Made by a program: the position numbers and the translations under genes. A stretch of DNA of 64,000 bases from Spirodela intermedia (Eukaryota > Streptophyta > Magnoliopsida > Alismatales > Araceae), in assembly GCA_902729315.2 (NCBI GenBank), contig LR746273.1, forward strand, positions 4,627,001 through 4,691,000. The letters run 5' to 3'. The notes under the pieces were generated by a model. The model was not told the origin of the DNA. It was given only the letters and a program-made list of their open reading frames with translations, and searched no databases. Shown here piece by piece: positions 21,537 through 39,572 of the stretch (position 1 is its first letter; the number at the start of each line of letters is the position of its first letter).

Positions 21537-24500
21537 TAAAGAGAGAGAGAGAGAGAGAGAGAGGATGAGCAGCGCCGTTCACCTTGGCATTTAAAACAGC
21601 CGAGTTGACCACCACCGAGGTGGCCAATACATTGTCGGAGAAGAGAGCATAGTGGTAGAGATTTGGGTTTTCCAGGTTTTCACTCCTGGGGAACTTTCTC
21701 TTCTCTGGCGGCAGGCGGTGGTAGTCGATGGTCAGGCGCAGAGACAAGCAGTGGATGCCGTTGGGGATGGTCTTCGCGGCCAACTGGCTTAAAAAGGCGC
21801 TCTGCTTCTTCAGGCCCCTAACCTGCTCATCCGCTGACTGAAGCATCACCCTCAGCTTCTGAGCCACCGCCTTGCAGTCGTAAAGTTGTTCTCTAGCTTT
21901 GGAAAGGAGTTGACCCATAGCTTTGATTCTCTGGGGGACGCTGAGGTATCACCACATGGGAACAAGAGGCTTTGGATTGACTTGAAAGGCCGAAATGGAT
22001 ATAAAAATGTGGAAGCATGCAAGTAAAGGGAGTGACAAGAACAGCAGGACACCTGTGGTGCAGATCGACATCAGAGCTTGTGTCTCCCAATGCACGTTGA
22101 CTTTCCTTGAGGCGTGCCATCAGCTCCTGGAACAAGTCGAGCTTATTCCTTGACTTTGCAAGGATGGCGTATACCCTGGCCATGATCATTTGATCTCTCA
22201 TCAGGTGTACGGTTGTATCGGAATTCTCATTCTCGTTGTCTCGCCGCCAGATACTGTACTTTCCCAAAACCGCAGAGTCAACAGATTTTGAGCGTTCAAT
22301 GGCTGCATTTTCAAGTTTAACAGTTGCTGCGACATCCGATTGGACCAAATCCATCGCCCTCTTTCCACGCTTTTTCTCTCTCAGTTGCTGGAAGTAACAA
22401 GTGGACAGTTGATTCAAGATTATTTTCAGAATGTAGAAACACTGCACAAACACACACACACACACTGACTGCTGTGTGTGTGTTTTTCAACAAATCTACA
22501 CTAGAATGAGAAAATAATACGCATCTCCACAGAAAGTAGAGCATTTTGAGTTTCACCAATTTCGCTGTTTCTTTGCATGATTGTCAATTCCAGATAAAAC
22601 ACAAATTGGAAACTATTTGCAAATCAGGTCCAGAGGAAGAATCCTTCAGGACCAAAAGTGCCAATGATGATCATAAAATATTGCTCAGTATACTAGTCAA
22701 GATGCTGACTGAAGTTATTGAATTCATCAGACAGTTTCCGATTGATTCCAGGGATACTGTCTATTTTCCAAAAATAATGCTATGATTCTTTGTTACTTGA
22801 GAAATATTTTATAGATATACTCTTATGAAACAATAAAGTCACCTCAAAGACCTGGAAAGAACTAACTGCTCACTCTACCATGCAGACGAAGTTGATTCTT
22901 CAATTTTGAACTCGGAATAAATAAGAATGAATAAATTTAACTAAGAACACGGGAAGAAATGTAACACATGAAAAAAATTTACCCGCCGCATCATTTTTGC
23001 CTGAGAATCAAGCAGGGAACTTCCTGCAACATTGCGAAAATGGAAAGAAAAAAAATCTGAATAATGAGAAGCTTCATCTGAATAAAGTTGAAGGTAAAGA
23101 GCAAATGAGTACTCGATGATCACCAGTGTCATCTTTATTTTCTTTGCTCCGTTTCATCAAATTATTAGCTGTAGCCACATTGGACTGTTTGGCATGAGGG
23201 ATCTCATCTTGTTCAGCGACTGAACCTGTCTGTTTTGGCTCCTACGAATAAATGACGCATACGACAAAGTCAATGCATGTAATTTTCTTCCCAGACCTTG
23301 GCATGAACTTATAAATGAGCAAGAAAAAAAACATAATTACCTCTGGCACGGAACTATTAATTTCGCTGGGATGGTTTAGACCTTCAATTATCCACGAAGA
23401 TGACAGATAGTTTTTTCTTAAGTAATCAAGACTCCACGGACCAAGGTCATCTTTAGCCTTGTTGATAGCATCTACTACCTGGCAAGGGAAATCCCAAGAA
23501 ACGGATAACATCTCAAGTTTAATAATTGACTATTCATGCATAGGTGACTCAAAAGCATTCACCATAAGATGCAAATTATTGAGACACATGCACTCACCTC
23601 TTTGGTAAGATAAGACTTCATGTGTTGCATAGCTAACTGCTCTCTCCAATCAATCTGCCAAAAAAAAAAAAGAGTCAGAAAGAAACGCAAAGAAACTACT
23701 GGAACTGTTGTAAGCAGAAAGGAAGAAATATGTTCTCTTAATTTGGTACCTGTCTTACAGATAAATCTAAGCCATCTGTTTCACCTACAAAAAGATAAAT
23801 CTACTATTAAACAAACTTGAACGAGCTCGCCCCTATTGAGCAGAAACTATCAACTTTGCAAATATAATGTATACTTGAGAGTAGATAGGAAGAAAAAAAG
23901 GTAGAACAACAATATCACCTTTTTTAAGTTTCAAGACTGTAAAGTGTTCATCCTTAGTTCATAGAAGATGAGGGTTAAAAGTGATGCTTCAGGTTTAAAG
24001 GGTAACAGCAATAGAAAGAGAACTAACGAGAAAAATTAAGTCCAGTTTCTAGGAGGGTTAAGTGTTCAGAAGTAAAATTCCTAGCAATGTTAGAATTAAG
24101 ATCCATCAAGACCAGTCTCCTGTTGTCCTCTTCTTGTTTAACAGCGATCCAAACTCAAGCTCGACTAGTAGTTATTTCCTCCTACGGTTCAAGCTTAATA
24201 ATCGTATATGATGTTCTTGAAAAAGATAGTTTCAGGTTCCTAGTTGGAATTTCAGGAGAGGAAACGGACTGTTCCCAAAAACAAGGGTAGTAGCACTTCA
24301 TTCATTAAGCCCACTTGTGTCAATTATATGTTCAAGTTATTGTGGGATCACAGAAGGTCAAGGACGATGCCTTGGCAGAGTTTAACCAGTTTGTATCAAA
24401 AGTCTTCATAGTATGACGATTATCTCAGAAGTCTTCGCAATGCAAGGATTGTGTTGGTAAAGTGTTTACCATCAAACCGAAAATTACCCTTTTGTTGCTA

Positions 24501-26460
24501 TTAATCTCTTTTTCTTTATGAATACCTAAATTTCCCGTTAGATATCAAATGCAGTAGCTTCTACCTTCCTAACGAATTCCTGCATCAACTAGATGTCAAA
24601 CTTTTAATGGATAGATGCCAGTATAAAAACCTATTAAATAAGAAACACTGCACCAAACATATGCAAGCATTTCTCACCTTTATAAAACGAGACGAAACCC
24701 CAAAAGGCTATAAAGCTTACAAAAAAGACCATACAATATGAATCTCCAGAAAAGCCTTCAAAGTATCCATGATACAATCTCACCACCAAAAATATCTTCC
24801 TGAGTAGTGCTCAAGTCTCTGGATCTTCTTATGTCAATTTTTCACCTCTCAGATCCGCAGGGTCACATGGATCATTATCTACCACACCATTTATTGCAGC
24901 CTATTACAACAGCTGTTGTAACATACAAGCAATTTTTTAGTTCTGACTGTATGTGCACACATCTTTTAAGAGGAATACTTACATCTCACCCACACCTGCT
25001 TGAAGAAGCAGGATCGAGTAGGAGCTCATACAGAGCATCCTTCTGTCATCCATCATATGTCACAAAATACTCAAGTAAGTAAGCAACTTCAATCATCATT
25101 GTGTTTATGCATGATATGCAGGTTAACTTCTGCCATCTCTCCCAAAGCTACTCAGAATCAGATGCCCAATGAACTCCGCTTATTTACATGGGTAGCATGT
25201 AATCCTCAAGTCTAAATCAACCAAAGAAACCTATGACACTAAAAAAAAAAGGAATTCAGATTAAATTCCTTGCCCCAATAACAACAGCTCTGTCCGTTTC
25301 AGTATCAACAAGTGATTGCATGTCACTAGCTGTAGTTTACATTGATAGTCCCAACCTTTGGAACAAAGAAAGGAATTATCTTGCGAGACCTCAAGTTAAG
25401 GTGAGAAATTGAGCAACGGCAATTAAAAAAGAAGTGAGACATAAGAAGGCACGAGCATCATGAGGAAATCTAAAATATAATTTAAGAATTAAAGGTGATA
25501 AATTGAGAAAAATTAGAGGGTTTCTTCACCACTCAAACAAGAAAAAACGTGGAGATCGGAAGCAAATGCTGGAGTATGCCATTCTCTAATGCATTAATTC
25601 ACAAGAAACAAAAGAAGGTGGAAACGTGACGTCATCCAAGATCAGTCTTCAAATTGGAAATCAGATGCAAGCCCTAGATATTTATGTTCGACAAGTTATG
25701 TCTCCAAAAGACATAATTTGCATCGGACAGATCAACTTGGGATACAAAGCTGCTGGTTTTCCTATAACTGTTTCTAATAGGGCCATAAAAAATCTTCATT
25801 TTTTTTATACATTTACACCATTATTGGATAACTAGGAATTCCACATGGTTCAAAGGCAGCCATTCCCTAGAGGCTAACCAGAGTAAAAAGGTTTCATCGT
25901 AGGAGGTTAGCGTTAGATGGAAAGCCATCTGACAAAAGCCAAGCAAAGTCAAGTAATTTCGTTTTACTTGTCCTATGCCGTCCTATTGCTGATACAAGAG
26001 TGGTGATGTGAATGAGGTATATAACATGCGGGTGCATAGATGTTACTGAAAACTGAACAACGTAAATTGCTTGCTAAATATTCTGCATATTAAGGATTTT
26101 TATAAATAAAAGCCCGGGAGACTTTTTATGACACAAACAAGAATACCGTAAACAAAATCATATATCATCATTGCAAAAATAAAAAACTGTGAAATAATTA
26201 TGACTATTGAGCCTCTGGTTATCATACAATTCCTAGCATGGAAGTGCAAGTGTATAAACACTTAGAAGTTGTTCAAGCTGTTAGAAAAATAACTGACCAT
26301 TTATCGTTGGGGTATGGATCATCCGTGATGCAAGGAAAAGCAAAGGTGTGAGGGCACATATGAAGAGAAAAAGGGCAATGGGGGAGCGGAAGCCACTACT
26401 GCCTCCATTCCTTTGAAGACCAGCGCTGGTGTTGATGATAGAACTCCGCTTTGAAGGCAT
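20469..26460 (-). CDS. GAUT1: Galacturonosyltransferase, GAUT1-type (homogalacturonan synthesis)
   Basis: Ten exons on the minus strand: 26298-26460, 23750-23784, 23598-23654, 23341-23478, 23124-23241, 22983-23023, 22053-22387, 21583-21928, 20846-21433 and 20469-20741. They join to 697 aa. The protein is a GT8 enzyme that adds galacturonic acid from UDP-GalA to homogalacturonan in the Golgi. It starts with a short cytosolic tail (MPSKRSSIIN) and one membrane anchor (PIALFLFICALTPLLFL, about residues 27-43), a type II topology. A stem follows that includes LENAAIERSKSVDSAVLGKY and YSIWRRDNENEN, which favour GAUT1 over GAUT4. The catalytic part has VFHLVTDKLNF, the metal-binding FLDDDIVVQKDL, CGWAYGMNIFDL and HYNGNMKPW. 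Intron 1 is 2.5 kb. The exact paralogue within the GAUT1-3 clade is not settled. Confidence 0.93.
21493..21563. repeat. (GA)n/(GATA) microsatellite in a GAUT intron
   Basis: About 70 nt of GA with interspersed GATAGA, lying in the short intron between the last two large GAUT exons. Confidence 0.9.
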
Positions 26461-29140
26461 GATCCTTCAGTTACAAATTCTGGGTTAAGAACCATGAGCA
26501 AAACGTCAGATAGCAAAGTATAAGGTCATGCAGAAGATGCAAAGAAACACTAGTTTCTATCCACTGCCAGAGGGGAAAGAAATACTGTTATTGTATTTTA
26601 AATTTGCAAAAATATGTAGCCAGACTCCTTTCCCTCAATAAAGTCACACATTATCTAAACTCTATTCATCCCTGAATGTTTCTTTTTGTTCGATATGTTG
26701 AATAGTTTAATATCATTCTGGCTTTTGGTCTCCATAGAAAAATCACATCAGGCTTTACCATTCATGTTGAATTTATGGAGTAACCTCATGTTTAAAATCC
26801 ATCACACAGCAACCAAGGTGATTAACCAAACAAACATCTTCAGACAGGATTCTTTAAGGGGTAAAAGCTCACACAAATGCAACTGCTCTGGATTAATTTT
26901 ATAACTTTACCGTTAGGGAATTTTTTTTAAAGAAGAAGATACCTTTTAGAGATTCCCTGTTTCATAAAATAAAGGTGTAGTCCTCACAATTATTCTCATC
27001 TTGTCCATAAAAAAATATTTTTCGATGGAAAGTTTACGAGATCTTCAACATCTTTCGAGCAGTATTATCTATCAGACAACTTTCGAATTTATCCTTCCGT
27101 TCAGAAGTGGCCGCCCAGAAGCTTGCACATGTCGTCATATTTTATAGGTTCCATGTCTTTATTCAGTCATACTATTGGTCGTAATAAACAATCCCCGGGA
27201 AAGAAGAAATGCGAAAGAAATGTGACAGGGAACATTCAATCAGCACATGACCAAGGGGAAACAAGGAAATCCGCATATGATGTCCCTTACTAGACCATAG
27301 AGTTTCTTCAGGCTTAAACGTGGCCTACGATCATCACAGGTTATTTGCTGTTCTTGCCACTTATTTGATTTACATATAGTAGCTATAATGACTCGAATTT
27401 GAAAACATATGCCGTAGTATCTCCAAGGTACTAGAGAACACAAATATCACTATCAATTACATGAGATCTCTCAGAACTAACCTTAGAGCTCATAATAGTG
27501 AATACTTCACCAAATCCCTTGATGAACTCGTAAAAAGTTCAAGATTTCCTAATCCAAGTTCATATTGTGTTCGTTAAAATATTATATGGTCTTTTGATCG
27601 TAAGTGATCACATTACCTTTTTCATCTCAAGGATAAGTTAAAGCCTGTTACCGTTGATGTCTTCTTTTTTTATGTACGTTCCAAGCTAATAAGGTACTTT
27701 AAGGACGAATAAACAAATAGGAGTACCTAAATGTTTTGTTTCATTGAATAATAACCATATGGTTAAGGACAGCAACAGGGCAGCCCAGAAAAACAAGCTC
27801 GCTCAGTCATTCAAATGCCTTTAGACCTGCTTGCTCAGTGATTCAAATATTTTTTCCCTCTATAGTGCCTAGAAAAACATGGATTTAGGACTCTAAAACT
27901 GTGACACCAGGTCCCTCGGTTGGCTAAAACGCTGCTTCTGTCATGTCAAAATTTGGCAACGGTATCCTAGAGTGTGAGGGATCTAGAAGTTGACAGCATA
28001 GTGTTCTCACAGAAAATTTCTCCTTAATTTGGAAAGAGTAGTACCACGAGAAAGAACTAGAAAACAGGAAAGCGAGAATCATAGTTGCTCTTCTTTGAAA
28101 TTATAGCCAATCGTCCACGAAGAGAAACCCAGGTTTCTCTTAAGAACGACAACCGTCCACGTGCGTGCTTCTCAAAGCCAAAATGTCCAGAGCCTGGGCA
28201 AAACCGGCACGGGGCAGAAACCCACTGGCGAACAAAATGGCGTAGAAATCTACACCCCCCGGGCAGATAACATGGTATCAGGACCCCCTCGTCCACCGAA
28301 TAAGTAGATCTCCGCCACGCCCTCTTCTAGGCCAATCGCTGGATCTGGACCACCCGACTCGGAGAAATCCCCCGAACAAAGAAGAAAGCCCCCAATCTCC
28401 CCACCAAAGCTACCGCCAAAAATCCCCCCTCCCCCACTCTTTTCCCGCAAACAATTCCAACGCCAACAAGTATACCCCCCTCGTAGCCATTCCCCATGGA
28501 AACAAAACAAAGAAAGAAGAACCAAAGCAGCAGCCGCGACAGAGATGAGACGGGGACAATTACCGAGAAGGCGAAGCCGCCACAGCCAACGGCGAGCCCC
28601 GGAGCACAGATCACACTCGATCCGAGAGCTCCTCGGACATCGACACACCTCACTCGTTTACCACCGGCGAGAATATTTCCTTGCGCTTCCGCCGGCGGTG
28701 AATCTCCGCCGACTCAGTCCTATAGTACATCAGCAGGATCCGAACCGTTAAGACCGATATAATATCGGGTAATACGCCAGTCGGATCCTGACGGTGGGGG
28801 CGGGCGGCGGAAATTACACTTTAATCACATAAGAAATTAAAAAAGAAGCCCTCTGAGCCCCGGTTTTGTCTGAAAAGTTTAAATTAATGTTAAGCACGTG
28901 GAAACTTGAGAATAGCAAAATGGATGCCAAAAAATTTATAATTTTATTTATAGCTTGAAACTAGGTAGAATTATTAATTGGAACGGTCAATGGAGTCGTT
29001 GTATCGGTTGGGCCCAAATTTTCGAAATTGGGCCTTGAAAATCGTCTTGTATTGAAAAATTGGCCCAATAACGTACCGGCCAAAAGTCAAACCTGTCATT
29101 TTTTTGTCCATATACCAGTACCACGCTAGCTACACGACAG

Positions 29141-29183
<43 letters not shown>

Positions 29184-29438
29184 GGAGAAGGGGCTTGGGA
29201 CTTGTAAGCCTTTATAGAGCCCGGGCCCTGGACCAACCCTGTTCACAACCTTCGAGTATATATAATCCATAGCATCAGGCTAATGATGGATTTTCAAGAA
29301 TTTATTACCACGAAAGGGAAGAACAAGGAACAGGTGCTCTTCCTCCATGCTCAGATCAGTCTTAGAATCAGGAAGAGGAGACTTATTAATGGGAAGACAG
29401 GGAAGAAAGAGGAGAGAGAGAGAGAGAGAGAAGGTATT
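26461..29438 (-). promoter_or_regulatory. Upstream region and probable 5'UTR of the GAUT gene
   Basis: I infer a leader exon ending at 28564 (TTCTCG|GTAATT on the minus strand) in GC-rich DNA at 28564-28700. It would be spliced over a 2.1-kb intron to an acceptor (AACCCAG) next to 26479. The leader region is CpG-rich, unlike the AT-rich intron. A (CT)n tract at 29142-29179 and a TATATA element near 29256 lie further upstream. The interval ends at the 3' end of the glutamate dehydrogenase gene. No other gene was recognised. Confidence 0.45.
29142..29179. repeat. (CT)n microsatellite
   Basis: About 38 nt of CT repeat between the GAUT leader and the 3' end of the glutamate dehydrogenase gene. 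Confidence 0.92.
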
Positions 29439-36438
<7,000 letters not shown>

Positions 36439-37470
36439 ATGGCTTCTACATTCTCCCTGATCCAGAACTCCTGCTTCTGTTCCCTGGAGCTGACGAAAAC
36501 ATTCCCGAAGAGACTCCCTCCTCGAAAGTAATCTGGCCTTGATCCTCCCTGCTTAAGGTTTCTCTAGTCAGTCCTGCCGATCTTTCATGGCGACAACTCT
36601 CCTGCAACAGAGAAGACGATCTCCGGGCAGGGAGGCCCCGGCTAGCCATGTACAGCAGGAGGAGCATCATCCTCCGTGGAGGAGTCTCTCTGATAGCCAT
36701 CTTCGCCGGTGGAAGCAGCTTGACGCCATTGCCGGTGAAGGCCGAGGGAGAGAATTCAAAGGTTGAAGACGACGAGGGTGCCAACAATGCAGATGCAAGC
36801 GTAGTTGACGCCATTAAATCCTTGTTTGATCCCAATGAGAGGTCGAAATCTGGGAAGGTGCTGCCGAAAGCCTACCTGAAGTCAGCCAGGGAGGTTGTGA
36901 AGACCCTCAGGGAGTCGTTGGGGGAGGACGGCAAGGATGTTGCGAAGTTTAGGAGGAGCGCTGACGCTGCAAAGGAGTCGATCAGGGAGTATCTGAGCAC
37001 CTGGAGGGGACAACAGGCAGTGGCAGCTGAGGTCTCCGGCTCCTCGTCTGATTGCTTTCTTCTCATGAGCTTGTCTGATTAGCCTCTAGATTTCATCCAT
37101 TGGTTTTTTTTTCTTGGCGAAGAAATTCTCGGATTTGTCTTTAGATTTCATCTATTTGGTTTCTTTTTTTTTATGAAGAAAATCCCTGGTAATTCATCTT
37201 TTTTTTTTTCTATTTTCGTCAAGAACTTCTCTGATTAGTTCATTTATTTTGTGATTATTCTGTGATGCCTAACTATAGTAATCATCTGTACAGCCGATTC
37301 TCCATTCACTGATAATTTCTCCGGGTTTGCAGGAATCATATATGGCACTTGAGAAGGCTATCAGATCACTGGCTGGTTTCTATTCGAAGGCAGGGCCGTT
37401 TGCATCATTGCCAGATGATATCAAAGCCAGCATCTTAGAAGACCTGAACGCTGCGGAGGTCTCTCTGTAG
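36439..37470 (+). CDS. LPA19: Thylakoid lumen Psb27-type protein (Psb27-H2 / LPA19)
   Basis: Exons 36439-36527, 36611-37031 and 37333-37470 join to 215 aa. The Psb27-H2 type (Arabidopsis LPA19) assists C-terminal processing of the D1 precursor during photosystem II assembly. The N-terminus looks like a chloroplast transit peptide (Ser/Arg-rich, few acids). It is followed by SRRSIILRGGVSLIAIFAGG, a twin-arginine-like lumenal signal ending near VKAEG. The mature domain contains SLFDPNERSKSGKVLPKAYL, LRESLGEDGKDVAKFRRSAD, AAKESIREYLSTWRG and FYSKAGP, and ends EDLNAAEVSL. I chose the 83-nt first intron; an alternative acceptor at 36571 is also in phase but would leave only 44 nt. Reading through the intron meets a TAA at once. 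Longer N-terminal extensions upstream are possible in frame but unlikely. Confidence 0.85.
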
Positions 37471-39572
37471 AGAACCTGCGTTGTAAGATCCTCCCACCAT
37501 TTTTTATCTGAAAACTCTATTTTTTTTTATCTTTATGGGGCTTCATGAAAATTCCCTGTTTGTTTTTCCAAAAATAAACAACGGAAGAAAAAGCAAGAAA
37601 TTCTCCTGTCTTTAGATATTTTCTACTATTTTGCATTTGATTGGGTTAATAGGAAGGTAACCTAAAACCTACCACAAAAACCCCCCCACTTTTTCCTTTT
37701 TTTTTCTTTTTCTGGTATCGAATCTTGAAGCTGAACCCAAACATGGAAATAGTTATGATGGGTGAATGCGTACTTGGGTCAATGCTAGAGTTAAGATTCA
37801 AAAGACCCATGATTCACTTAATTATCCAATTTTAATTTATAAGATGTCATAGTAATCTAGGCATAAGTTTCAAAGTGGCTTCAATCATTAGAATAAATGA
37901 TCGTTTGTGGCAATTTGTTTTAGATTCATACAAGCTAATGGAATGATATGTATGGATATGTGGTAACTAAGTCTAGAAGTAGACAATAATGTTGTTCTTG
38001 TCCTTAAGTTGCATGACTTGTACAAAAAGGGAAAAAAAATGCAGAAAACTTTATCATGTTAAGTTGTTAATTTCTTGATAAATCTAGGGTTTATAGTAAA
38101 TAAAACTAAAGCTAAGGTTTCAAAAGGTTGAAATGCCAAAAATCACAGACAAAGCTCTTGTATCTCTTATGAATTGTTTATTAACTAATAAATTTACCAA
38201 TTGCTAAGGTTTTAGAATATAAACAAATATTTATAATATGCAACTTTTTTATAAAATAAGCCTTTTATAATTGTGCTTAAATTATTTTAAATTATATGAT
38301 AAGATAAAATTAATCCATGCTACAATATAATGCAGATTATTATTTTTTAAAATGAAATGATGATACTAAAAAACCAAAGTATGATGTATTATAATAAAAA
38401 TGTAAATGTTTCATAAATATTTTACATTAACATAATCGTTTCTATCATTTTTAATAACTTCATTAATGAGAAAAATATTAAATAAGATGCAAATTATTCA
38501 TTTCAGGGCGTAATGGGTTCACTATGCCTAAAGCGTAGCCTAAATATTGAGTCAATCTGGTTTATCTAATTTCATCAGGTGGAGAAATTTGTACGATCAA
38601 ACCAAATACTAGGGGAAGTGTGACCAGCATGAGCCTAGGTTTGACAAGGTCTAACATATGATTCTAGGCCATGCTAATAAAAGGAAAAATTGAACAAATG
38701 TGTTGACACCCTGACATCTAATTTGTTAACATGATTGGGAATTATCAGTTTTTTCCCTTAAATAAAAATTAAATTATTGATAGCCCTTTGTTTGTACTAC
38801 TTTGGTCCAAGAAAAACGCTCATAGTCTTAGTATTGAGTGCATTACTCTAATTTAATTTATTCAATATCTAATTTGACAAAAAAAAATTAATCACTCTCC
38901 TCATCTTCTCCCTCCTTCCCTCCCCCCTCCACTACAACACCAAGTGATAATGGTGGAGACGAAATGGGGACAATGATAGCTTATTGGTCCAAATGTCAAG
39001 CGAAGAGAGATAGAGATAGACAAAGATGGAGCTGAGAGGGAAAGAGAGAGAGAGAGTTAATGAGGGTAATTTTGCAAAAGTTGGATTGTAAGTATACCCA
39101 ATTTGATTGACGGATCTGGTCTCAAGATGCTATGAGTTATTGAGGAGCTACAATTCCAAGTGAATAAATAGTTAAATGAATATTTTTTGCGGTTTATGGA
39201 GGACTAAAACGAATTCAGTCTTAAAATATTATTACTTTGAGGTAAACATCGAATAATATTTTTAAAATTATATTATATTTTTTATGTTTAATAAATACTT
39301 GTTACAAAATTTTGGGCTCATTTGAGTGAATTAATATTTTAAAAAATAGATTTAATTAAAAGATGATGTAAGAGAAAAAAAAAAGTTCGGGCCGAACGGT
39401 CATGGGCTTCTGAGCCCGGCTCGTTGAGGGTCCGTACGTGCGCGGAGAGTCTTCGATTTGTCTGGGTGTCGTGGCTAGTTACTTCCCGCCACTATCAAAA
39501 CCCTAACCCCAGGCTCTCTCTCTCTCTGCCTCTCTTTGTGCCGCAGCTCTACCGCCGCCACCGTCAGCCCCG
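37471..39572. other. AT-rich intergenic region with the helicase promoter at its right end
   Basis: From 37600 to 39360 the DNA is strongly AT-rich with many short A/T runs and no ORF of note. No terminal repeats or transposase remnants were recognised. A GA tract lies at 39040-39056. The last 200 nt before the helicase hold a site II-like TGGGCT (39403-39408) and a telo-box (39498-39506). Confidence 0.65.
39498..39506 (+). promoter_or_regulatory. Telo-box upstream of the helicase
   Basis: AAACCCTAA lies 67 nt before the helicase ATG, with TGGGCT (site II type) about 90 nt further upstream. This is the same pairing as in front of GAR1. Confidence 0.75.
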
